Part shown: piece by piece, positions 54,483-64,000 of the stretch
Numbering within the stretch: position 1 is the first letter of the stretch
Layout of the letters: each line of letters opens with the position of its first letter
NCBI GenBank assembly: GCA_026545765.1
Contig: CM048839.1
Span: 42,950,677 to 43,014,676, forward strand
From: Plantago major
Taxonomy: Eukaryota; Streptophyta; Magnoliopsida; Lamiales; Plantaginaceae
Reading direction: 5' to 3'
DNA: 64,000 nucleotides
Translations under genes and position numbers: made by a program
Notes under the pieces: generated by a model
The model's database searches: none
Seen by the model: the letters and a program-made list of their open reading frames with translations, nothing else
Told to the model about the DNA's origin: nothing

Positions 54483-55870
54483 TTAGGCTCTCATTCCAAT
54501 AATGGAACCTTCTGGACTAAAGAATCTCCCTATAGGAATCCATTTCTGAATGAACTTCCTTGGGGTATTCTTCTGTCTTGTTGGAATATAAGGAGGAATT
54601 AAATGATTAGTGTCATTATCATTTAAAGCTATTTTCCTTCTTGGTGTGTTCCTTGGTGCTCCTCGTGGTGCTTTCAGATACCTGTCAGATTGCTGAGTCT
54701 GTTTTTCAGCAAACTTAGCTTTCCTTGCCAGATTTCTTCTAGCCCTGGCATTCAGAGTGGTCGTCACCTGTTCTTTCTTCCACTTCTGATGATTGCTATG
54801 CGCAATCCTGGCTTTCATCCATCGTTCTTGCTCTTGTTTATACTCATGAGCGAGTTGTTTCCCGATGGCTTTATAGCCAATGCCATTTCGAGCACCTGGT
54901 GCTGTCTGAGTTCTTTTCTCAGCAGCTTTGCTAGTCTCTGGAACGTCTTTCTTTCCAGAAAACGTGATGTTGGAAAATTTGCATGCTCCTGCAATTTTTC
55001 CTTTCTGAGAGACATAGCACTGTGGGTGATTACACTTTTCAGTGTTATGTTTCTTTACAGAAATATTCCCAACAGTTTTCTTTTGGACTTGTTTTTCCCA
55101 CAAAGGTTTGATCGCGATTGCCTTTCCTTTGTCAACAACCTTAGCTTTCTAACCAATGTTGTAGGTTATTTGAGAACCATTTTGCTGAGCACTAACAAAC
55201 GTTATTCTTTCGTCACTCTTATTTAGAGTAGTAGAGCTCTTTGTTTGTGTCTCCAGCCCAAGTCCTCCATTTTCTAAAGGGTCTCCTAAATAAGAGTGCA
55301 CTTCAGTAAGAGTGTCACTAGCTTTGGCATAGGATGGAAAAGATAATTCTTTCTTCTTGAGTTCCTCATTTTCAGAAAGAAGATCTTTATTTTCCTTTTG
55401 GAGTATATCCATTGCCTTTCTGTGTAACTTCTCCGTTTCAAATATCTGTGCTTTGAGAAATGCATTTTCAGCATCCTTTTTCTCAGATACTTTGAGTAAT
55501 TGTGAATTTTCCTTCTCAAGAGAATTCTTTTCTTCTTCAAGAATGTCGGCTCTAGCTCGGATCATTTGAAATTCTCTTTTGTAGAGATCAAGTTCTCTTC
55601 TGAAACATTCTAAATCTCTGATTTCTTCCTCATCACTCTCATAATTTATGAATTGAGAAATGTTGGTTTCCTCGTCAGCTATTAGGCAAGGCTCAATGGT
55701 GGAGCAATCTGGATAGATCTCCTCAGCAACCCCACATAATTCCCTTTTCTTTTGACCAAAGTCAACTAGTTCATGAGTGATGCCACATAATTCTGGAGAA
55801 GGTAGTTTGGAGTCATCTGAGTCTTCTTCCTCAGATTCTGACTCAATATCGAGAGCATCCAGTTGGATTT
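54483..55870 (-). pseudogene. Element B gag-pol linker: coiled coil and basic region, ending at a conserved TAA
   Basis: Coiled coil at 55565-55290 (LEEEKNSLEKENSQLLKVSE), then the basic region at about 54810-54690 (NARARRNLARKAKFAEKQTQ) and FIQKWIPIGRFF. The frame ends at TAA (54485-54483). Open frame continues in the same phase on the other side into the protease (SCLVQNTLRKNPKWHFDSG), so the stop is a single conserved barrier. Confidence 0.75.
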
Positions 55871-57022
55871 AAATCTTTTTCCTTTCTTTAGTGAGCAAAG
55901 CTCTTTGACTTCTCTTGAAGTTTCTTCTATCTTTCTTGTCACCAGTCTTTAGCTTATTGAAAACTGGACAGTCTCTTTTAAAATGACCAGGTTTCTGACA
56001 ATAGAAACAGATATCGTTTTCAATTTCTGCTTCCTCAGTACTAGATGCTTGTTGAGCCTATTTGTTCAGCGAGCTTGACAACTGCATATTCTTGTACTGG
56101 TGATAGTTTGAGCCTAGATGCTTTTTCAGCTTTTCTTTGGCTTTTCTTCTCTCAATCTCCCGACTGACATATTTTCTCATTTGCTTTATAGAAAGAGCAT
56201 CTTCCTCAGTCATTTCCTTGGTATCCTTCTTTTCAGAAGTACCTTATGTTACTAAAGCAACATTGTGAACTTTCTCAACAATTGTTTGTTCTCTCTGAGT
56301 AGTTCAATAGTTGACAGTAGCTAAGTGGGAAAAGAGTTCTACTGGAGTGATATTTGGCATTCCTTGGTTGAAATAAAAATACTGAGTGTGTTCCCAGTTT
56401 TGATTCAAGCTTCTCACGATAGTCTTAACCTTTTCAGAGTTAGAGTATCTCTCACTTTCACCAAGTGCAGCTACTTCACTTATCAGTGTTGTAAATAAAA
56501 AATCTAGTTCTTCAAAAGTCTCAGTGGGACCTTCTTTAAAGTTTTGGAATTTAAGCTTCAAAACTTCGAACTTATTTTCCTTTGTTTTCTCAGTGCCGAC
56601 ACAGATTTCTTCAATCAGTTGCCAGGCCACTTTCGCCGTTTTTGCACCCCACAGTTTACACTGTATGTGCTCTAGAGTGGAACGTATGATGATATTGCGA
56701 GCCTGACCATCTAGTCAATTTCTCTTGGCATCTTCCGTTGTCCCGAGCTCTCTGGGCTTTGGATTATAAACAATTTGACCAGTAGGTCTTCCACTGGTTG
56801 AAGCACCTGTTTGTGAGGAACCACCACTTGGTTCTTCATCAGTGGGAACTCTGTCTCCACCATTAGAAACCTCAATGACCTGCTTGAGTTGTTGAATGAC
56901 TATGGGCTATTCTTTATTACTTCGATCATTTCGTCACTGATGGCTTCTAGGTGGAGCATCATGTTGTTCTTCCATTTCTCATAATTCTCTGGCTTGAGAA
57001 TCGGAGCGTCACTTAAAGACAT
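55871..57022 (-). pseudogene. Element B gag
   Basis: ATG at 57022-57020 gives MSLSDAPILKPENYEKWKNN, as in A. A TAG follows after about 40 codons. Conserved segments KAAKVAWQLIEEICVG-like and FNQGMPNITPVELFSHLATV lie at 56640-56304, and the CCHC knuckle ICFYCQKPGHFKRDC at about 56012-55968. Several stops; not functional. Confidence 0.8.
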
Positions 57023-57126
57023 CCTGCAGTAAACAAACTAAACAGACAAATCAAGTGTAGGTGAAAAACAGTAAGTGAGCACTTATCTAGGATCTAGGTT
57101 CAGTGCAGAAGGCTTGGGAACCTTTT

Positions 57127-57138
57127 GCTCTGATACCA
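57127..57138 (-). promoter_or_regulatory. Element B primer-binding site
   Basis: Minus strand TGGTATCAGAGC, two bases inside the 5' LTR; the exact sequence complementary to the 3' end of plant initiator methionine tRNA as used by copia elements. Confidence 0.95.
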
Positions 57139-57140
57139 CT

Positions 57141-58711
57141 TGTTGGTCCAGATAATGGCAAATGGAAAAGACTAGAGGGAGGGGGGGGGGGGTGAATAGT
57201 CTTTTACAACTTTTGTCGATAAACACAATTTCTCAGATATCTGATACTTAATTTGAGAGAGCGGAAGGCTTTTCTGTGATATGTGCACGTGCTCAACAAG
57301 ATATGTGTAAATACTCAGCAAGGTAAATAAAGCAAGTAATAAATTGCAGAAAGTAAATAACACTGATATTTGTAGTGGTATCTGAAGGTGGCGTAATCCT
57401 TCAACTAATCCACTTCGGCCTTTCTCAGACCTAGAATCCACTAAGACAGATAATTGAGTTCACCTTACAAATATCTTCTCTCGATTCCTAAATACACTAG
57501 GTTCCCAACCAAGTGTTCCCCCTGAGTTACTCCCCGGCTTTCTCAGCCAAGTCTTCCTATACTCAGAAACCTTTGAGCTATTCCTTAGTTTCCCAAACTA
57601 AGTACTTCCTATGCTCAGTAACCTTGGAGTTATTCCTTAGTTTCCCAAACTAAGTACTTCCTGTACTCCACGCCGTTTCAGGTGTTGGTTAAGGTAGTTT
57701 GTCAGGTGGGTAGTCTTTATAACTTTCTCAGTTATGTAAGAATACTTGATAGAACAAGAATCACTTAACACACTTCACAATGTGTGGTGATATGTTCTTT
57801 ACTGACCCAAGTCTATGTTAAATGTTCTAGAGAATGAAACTTAGATACTTGATCTTTTGATTCAACTCCTTCACAGATAGCAATGCTTGTTAAGGATCAG
57901 GACACTTAGAACTTTCTTGCTACTTAGAATTCAAGAGCTTAGTCACAACTGTAAGCTAAAGAGTAAGTAGGTTGAAGGCTTGAATGAGTTCGTCGATGTA
58001 AGTTCTTGGCGTGTTCCGTGTGTGTGTATTCATAGTTGAAAATCATGCCGTTTGAATAGTATCCGTTAGGCTTAATGAAATTCAAACTATTGATATCTGT
58101 AAATAGTACTGCAGAAGACATTGTCTCTTTTCAGAGATTTCCTCTTTAGTTTAGATGTCTATGTCTGCGCATTTATTGCATTGTACTATTTTTGTCCTGT
58201 AGTGCAACGGAACTATGCACGCTTTTTGAAGCATTGCATGTCCCTTTCCAGAAACCTTCACATCTCCAGATGCCTGTTGAAACCTTGTTTTCCAGAAATA
58301 TAGTTTTATCCAGGATATCTGAGTGTAGATATCTGTGGGCACTTTTCCTTGTTCAGAAACCTTGCATTCTCAGATATCTTTTGCAAAACTTGTTTATTGA
58401 GAAACACTTATTTATCAAAGATATCTGGACATAGGTATCTGATAACCTTCGTCTTCAGCAATCTTGTGCAGTCTTCAAAACTTCAAAAAAAATTGTTGAA
58501 CTCTCCTGCTGGATGCCTTCTTCTTGGTCTTCTTCAAAGATATAAAAATTACATTCAGATACCTAACATCCTATACAATATTTGCTAGACTAACATACTT
58601 AGTGATTTTCCTCTTTTACAGTGTTCAAGTGAACCAAGAGTACTAACCACCTTTCTAAGCTAAGATAAGTCATTAGGTTGCTGATCAAAATCTAAACAGA
58701 TATTCCTAACA
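57141..58711 (-). repeat. Element B 5' LTR
   Basis: TGTTGGTCCAGATAATGG to GATATTCCTAACA on the plus strand, 1571 bp. Contains the poly-G/poly-C loop hairpin near 57165-57210 and three hairpin units at 57522-57672 with perfect stems (CTTAGTTTGGGAAACTAAG on the minus strand). Used as the intact reference for the split 3' LTR. Confidence 0.95.
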
Positions 58712-59492
58712 GCCACCATTGTTTCAGGAACCAGCGCTGGTGGAATTTACATCAGTAGCCATTGTTACTACAAAAAGGAAGAGAAGGGTAAGTAACCCGA
58801 TAGAAAACACAAAGTTCAGCTTAAGATTGTTGGCTCTGGTTACAATTGTAGCTGTAAGAAATGGTCAGTATAATATATATACGAATTACAAACGAGAAAA
58901 TTGATTAGCTTTACTACAATTTGTTACAAACCAAAATACGAAGATACAATTATTCGGATTGAATCCTGGAAGAGAAAGTGGTATGACCACTTCCCCTTAA
59001 GCCGAAGTTGTCCGCCTGAGTAAGCTTCAGGCCTTTCTCGAACAATCAGCTCGATCCCCAAGGTATAATGCCAATCTCAGCACCTATTGGAAGTTTTCAG
59101 TGGAAGCCATCGAACTTCAGTGGTGAAGAAACTCTCGAAACACTGAAGTGATGAATAAAGCGAAGGAGGATAAGAGAGGATATAATGTTCGGTGTATTCA
59201 AACAACTGGAGGTTGAGGGGTTTCTAAAGCTGCTACAAAAATGTAACATCAAATCTACACCATTAAGCCAAACATAAAACTGCACCATTAACCACAATTA
59301 ATAGCAGTCAATATAGTTGTTACCAGGTAGTAGGGAGGTCTAATTTTCAAAATTTCAAATATCTTCTCATTATATGGTAAATTGTGGAAGGATTTTTTTT
59401 TTTTTTGGAGTAAAATAGAGGTTATATTAAACCAATAGAAAAAGAGCTATAGCTCAGTACAGTACAAAGAATTGAACACAACAAACTAATAC
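58712..59492. other. Host DNA between elements B and E
   Basis: Continuation of the host sequence interrupted at 18724. On the plus strand TTTCAG|GAACCAGCGC to GAGAAGG|GTAAGT (58728-58785) looks like an exon. On the minus strand the same stretch contains ATGGCTACTGATG in a good start context (AACAATGGC) and reads LVPETMV into the insertion site. A T15 tract lies near 59392. I cannot decide the strand and do not recognise the product. Confidence 0.3.
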
Positions 59493-60372
59493 TGTTGGTC
59501 CAGATAACGGTAAAGTAAAAGACTAGAGGGGGGGGGGGGGAGGAATAGTCTTTTAAAACTTTTGTCGATAAACAAAGTTTCTCAGATATCTGATACTTAA
59601 TTTCAGAGAGCAGAAGATTTTTTAGTGATAAGTGCACGTGCTCAGCAAGATAAGTGTAAATACTTTGCAAGATAAATAAAGCAAGTAATAAACTGCAGAA
59701 AGTAAATAACACAAGTCTTTTTATAGTGGTATCTGAAGGTGGCGTAATCCTTCAACTAATCCACTTCGGCCTTTCTCAGACCTAGAATCCACTAAGACAG
59801 ATAATTGAGGTAACCTTACAAGTATCTTCTCTAGATTCCTAAATACACTAGGTTCCCAACCAAGTGTTCCCCCTGAGTTATTCCCCGGCTTTCACAGCCA
59901 AGTACTTCCTGTACTCAGAAACCTTTTGAGCTATTCCTTAGTTTCCCAAACTAAGTACTTCCTATGCTCAGTAACCTTGGAGTTATTCCTTAGTTTTCCA
60001 AACTAAGTACTTCCTGTACTCCACGCCGATTAAGGTGTTGGTTAAGGTAGTTTGTCAGGTGAGCTTCTTTAATAACTTGTTCAGTTATTCAGATAGCTCA
60101 ATGAATCAAGTTTACTTAATACACTTTGCAATGTATGGTATCTTGTTCTTTACTGACCCAAGTCTATGATAAGTGTTCAAGAGAATGAATCTCAGATATG
60201 AAATCTTAGTTCAACTCTTTCACAAATAACAATGCTTGTTAAGAATCAGGACACTTAGATTTTTTGTGCTACTTAGAATCAAGAGCTTTGGCTGCAACAG
60301 AAAGCTTGAAGGTAAGTAGTGTGCTTGAGAGAGCTTGTGAGAGTATTCAATGTAAGTTCAGTGTTCTAAGGT
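59493..60372 (-). repeat. Element E 3' LTR, piece 1
   Basis: Starts TGTTGGTCCAGATAACGG and follows the B LTR closely, with a poly-G run at about 59528 and three hairpin units at 59875-60022. Cut at CTAAGGT by solo LTR D. Confidence 0.9.
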
Positions 60373-61790
60373 TGTTAGGAATATCTGTTAGTATTTTGAT
60401 CATTCATCACATGTTCTTATCTTAGCCAGAAAGGTGATTAAGTGCTCTTGGTTCACTTGAACATTGTAAAAGAGGAAATCACTGAGTATGATTAGTCTAG
60501 TAAATCTTGTATTAGGATTATAGGTCTCTGAGTGTAATTTTTATTTCCAAGAAGACCATGAAGATCAATCCTAGCAATGGAGCTTTTCTGAAGATTACAA
60601 GACCGGAGATTGCACAAGATTTATGAAGACACCAAGGTTTAGTCTCACTCGGAAAGACTATGTCCTTAATCCTTTCTTAAGTACATTTAGTTACTTTTGA
60701 AACATGATTCTGGAACATATGACATCATGAGTATGGAGCATGCAAGCCATCAGAAAGGCTAATGTATCCGTTAAAGACTACAGGACAAGAAATAGTACAT
60801 GTGCATTAATTGCATCGGCAGAAAAGCCGCTAAAGCACAGTCCTCTCTGAGATATGAGAAAAGGACTTCTGAGTACTCATTTCAAGATAAGTATAGACTG
60901 AATTTGAATTGTGTCTAACGGATAACATCCCAACGACTCTCTAATTCATCTATAAATATTACACACTTAGATGCTGAGAAATACGACCGAAGAACGATCT
61001 AACTTGCAAACTTACAATCTAGCAAAGTATTCTCTCAAGCACTCTACTACCCTTCGAAAGCTTTACATTGCTTGAAGAATCACTAGTAGTTCTAAGTTGT
61101 CCTGAACCTTAACAAGAGATTGTTATTCGTGAAAGAGTTAAACTATCAGATACCCTTTCTGAAGCTCATTCTCCAGAACGGACATCAATTACATGGGTCA
61201 GTAAAGAGCAGATTGCCATACACTGAACAGGTGTATTAAGTAGTCTTGTTCTATTAGGCTCTCTGGAAACATAACTGAAAAGTTATACAAGAAGCCTCTC
61301 TGACAAACCTTATAACCAACACCATAAAGGCGTGGAGTAGAGGAAGTACTTGATTTGGGAAATCAGGGAATAACTCCAAGGTTATCTGAGTAGAGGAAGT
61401 ACTTAGCTCTAGGAGCTGGGGAATAACTCAGGGGGAACATTTGGTTGGGAACCAATTGTTTAAGAATCTTAGAATAGGATTTTTGTAAGGTGAACTCAAT
61501 TATCTGTTCTAGTGAATTCTAGGTCTCGAAGACCAAGTGGATTAGTTGGAGGATTACGCCACCTCCGGATACCACTATACTTCTTGTGTTATTTACCTTC
61601 AGTATTTATCTTCAAGAAATCACACACACATACTTATTGTTTCGCACTTACCTATCTTAAAGTCTTCTGGCCTGAATTTAAGTATCGAAACCCCTGTGTT
61701 TCAGAAATCGTGTTTATCGACAAAAGTTTTAAAAGACTATTCACCCCCCCCCCCCCCTAGTCTTTTACTTTGCCGTTATCTGGACCAACA
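60373..61790 (+). mobile_element. Element D: solo LTR of the same copia family
   Basis: TGTTAGGAATATCTG to GGACCAACA, 1418 bp, flanked by AAGGT on both sides (60368-60372 and 61791-61795). Internal sequence is absent, which fits unequal recombination between the two LTRs of a former full element. TATA box TATAAAT at 60951-60957; two hairpin units at 61342-61430; C14 loop near 61744. It inserted into the 3' LTR of E. Confidence 0.95.
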
Positions 61791-62552
61791 AAGGTGTGTT
61801 CTCAAGCAGTCTATGTGTTGATATTTATAGATGAATTTGAGTGCCGTTTGAATAGTATCTGTTAGGCTTATCTCAATTTCAAACTATTGATATCTGAGTA
61901 TAATACTGTAGTAGGTTTGTCTTCTTTTTCAGAAGCTACCATTTTTGTTTAGACATTTATGTCCACGCATTTAATGTAATGTACTATACTTTGTCCTGTA
62001 GTGCCAACGGAACTATGCATTGTATCAGAGACCTTAATATAATCAGATTTCTCTGATGTTGTGCACGTCCTTTTCAAGATATTATCTTAACTCCAGATAC
62101 CATTTGTTGAAACAACTTGTTATAATATATTTCTTTTCAGAAACATAGTTTATGTCCAAGGTATTTGAGTGTAGATATCTGTGGGCACTTTCCTCGTTTC
62201 AGAAACTTTTTATTCTCAGATATCTTTTGCAACACTGTTTATTTAAAAACGCTTGTGTCTTCAAGATATCTGGTCATAGGTATCTGGAAAACCTTTGTCT
62301 TCAGAAATCTTGTGCAGTCTTCAAATCTTCAAATTCGTTGAACTTTTCCTGCTGGATGCCTTCTTCTTGGTCTTCTTCAGAGAATAAAAATTACATCCAG
62401 AGACCTAACATCCTATACAAGATTTGCTAGACTATCATACTTAGTGATTTCCTCTTTTACAGTGTTCAAGTGAACCAAGAGTACTAACCACCTTTCTGAG
62501 CTAAGATAAGTCATTAGGTTGCTGATCAAAATCTAAACAGATATTTCTAACA
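61791..62552 (-). repeat. Element E 3' LTR, piece 2
   Basis: GTGTTCTCAAGCAGTC onward continues the LTR past D and ends GATATTTCTAACA. The LTR is followed by AATTTCTCCCATTTTGATC, i.e. a slightly changed polypurine tract on the minus strand. Confidence 0.9.
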
Positions 62553-64000
62553 AATTTCTCCCATTTTGATCAGTCAACGATGACTATCTGACCTATTAAA
62601 AATCTGGATGAGGAAACAATCCACCACTTAATCATTTCTTATGATTTTTCAATTCGTATACTTAAGTGCAGAAAGTAAACATCAACCAAATCACAATGTG
62701 TGATCTTTGCTGACAAGTTATATTTTATAGAATGATATCTGAGAGTAGGTTCATCAGATATGTTACAAAGAAAGTTCAGATAACTTTTACAAGATAAACA
62801 ACAAAAACAGGTACAGTCAGCAAGATACAAAAAGTTACATAGTAAATTAGGACAACAGGAGTAACCAAGCTCCAAGTAGATATCCTAATAAACTAGTCTT
62901 CAAGTCTTCAAATCTTCAGCAGCTTCAAGGATCAATTTGCATACTCCCTATCTCCAAATCTTTTGATGTCATCTGAGTAGTCATAGAGCAAGGTTCTGAC
63001 CAACAAAGTGTTTGGCCCATAAATACTTTCCCCATTTCCAGGCATGCTCAATTCTGATATCTGATAGCTTGAAGTAATCATATATGATCCTCAGATATCT
63101 GATGTCACCCTTGTATTGATCTTCAGTCATGTAGAATGACTCAAAGGGTTCCACAACATGTCTTGGCTTTGTGCCTGTTCCAGTGAGGTTTGGGACTTTA
63201 TGCACATCATCAGGTTTTCCATAAGGACATTCATCATTAAGGTCCTTCCTCATAGCTTCAACTCTCTTGACAACTTCAAAATCCAACCAAGCTTTGACAT
63301 GATTGGTGTTGATCAAGATATGCTTATCTTTTCTCCATGCCATAAGTTGTTGATGGATGGGTACTGAAAATTCTTTTTTCATTTACAAGCAAGTGCTTGA
63401 GTTCCAGTATCCAGTAACCATTCCTCTGATGAATACACTTGTAGGAGGAGGAGTTGTTGTCAGTCTTCACATACTCAATTCTCGCTTCTTCTGGCCTGAG
63501 TGGAAGTTGACCTTTTCTTCTTTCAGCTCTCAATCTATTCCTCCTCTGCCTTGAGTTTTCCCTTGGATTGCTTGAAGAACCACTCTGGATAGACTTGGTA
63601 TTTCCAGAGGGTGTTTTAGCTGCCAAAGGCTTTGCAGCTATGGGCTCAGTTAGGCTATCAATTTTTCTTTTTCTGTGAAGAGGAGCTTCATCTTAATCAG
63701 TCTGTTCATCATCATCAAGATTAATTCTTGTGAGAGTTTTGCAGCCTTCTTCATTGCCCAGGGATTTGATTTGGCCTTCTTCTTCTTCTTCGTCAGAAGA
63801 CTCATCAATCCCTCTTACTTGTCTTCTCCTTGGATCCTTGGTACTCCTTGGAGGTTTCTGTGCTCTGGCCCTTGTTGTCATTCCTTTTTCAGGAAGTTGC
63901 TGAGTGGTGGCCACTATCTGTAGAGCAGTCTGACTTGAGGAGGGATCATTAATTCTGAGAGGTGGTTGTTCAGATTTTCTTTTGTTTCCTCTTCCTCTTC
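62553..64000 (-). pseudogene. Element E 3' gene, C-terminal part (partial at window edge)
   Basis: Minus-strand frames 63914-63693, 63626-63324 and 63382-62981 encode the same C-terminal region as in A and B: KPPRSTKDPRRRQVRGIDES, RQRRNRLRAERRKGQLPLRP, LMAWRKDKHILINTNHVKAW, CPYGKPDDVHKVPNLTGTGT and LRIIYDYFKLSDIRIEHAWK. It ends at WAKHFVGQNLAL (62981), because the sequence encoding the last about 30 residues of A is deleted. Frameshifts separate the pieces. The rest of E lies outside the window. Confidence 0.8.

Larger units (their letters stand above)
18725..58711 (-). mobile_element. Element B: minus-strand copia retrotransposon split by two nested insertions
   Basis: Same family and gene order as element A, in reverse: 5' LTR 57141-58711, primer site, gag, pol, 3' gene, polypurine tract 44748-44764 and the split 3' LTR. 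Host flanks ACCAC / GCCAC form a 5-bp target duplication with one mismatch. Without the CACTA and element A its length is about 15.5 kb. It is decayed (stops, frameshifts and an RT deletion) but often keeps signals that A has lost, such as the DSG protease site and the exact primer site. Confidence 0.9.

Overview
This window is nuclear DNA of a flowering plant, with one ordinary gene in a stack of nested transposable elements. The evidence is GT-AG introns in coding fragments, CACTA (En/Spm) transposons, a plant L1-type LINE, many MITEs and large Ty1/copia retrotransposons of the SIRE/Maximus type. The 3' gene of those retrotransposons resembles, from memory only, predicted proteins of Lamiales genomes, so an asterid eudicot is a reasonable but unproven guess. 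Layout: 231-721 is a Mutator-like MITE. 1344-11219 is a degenerate, non-autonomous CACTA element that carries exons of a peroxisomal multifunctional protein (beta-oxidation) gene, a 356-bp direct duplication and a 5'-truncated LINE. 11220-18724 is host DNA with MITEs around the only intact gene, an intronless ANTH-domain clathrin-assembly protein on the minus strand (14906-15922). From 18725 to 58711 lies one nest. A minus-strand copia element (here element B) inserted into host DNA. Its 3' LTR was later split by an 8.3-kb CACTA transposon (19091-27364) and by a 16.2-kb plus-strand copia element of the same family (element A, 28281-44447). After 782 bp of host DNA, the 3' LTR of a third, minus-strand copy (element E) begins at 59493; it is split by a plus-strand solo LTR (element D, 60373-61790), and E runs off the right edge. 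Target-site duplications support these junctions: ACA for the CACTA, GATAT for A, AAGGT for D and (A/G)CCAC for B. All elements are decayed (stops, frameshifts, deletions), but comparing A with B separates conserved signals from damage. The most interesting part is the region between pol and the 3' LTR. It holds what looks like a complete RNA-polymerase-II gene inside the retrotransposon: a conserved TATA box about 180-200 bp before an ATG, then six exons separated by five short GT-AG introns. All introns are phase 0 and all sit at the same places in A and B, and the middle exons look like tandem duplicates of one module. No transmembrane envelope features are visible. Between pol and this gene both elements carry an array of hairpins with a constant loop (ACRGGNA) and covarying stems. 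A second covarying hairpin array lies in the LTR, and a third hairpin closes over a variable poly-C loop next to the primer-binding site. These are the best candidates for something undescribed.
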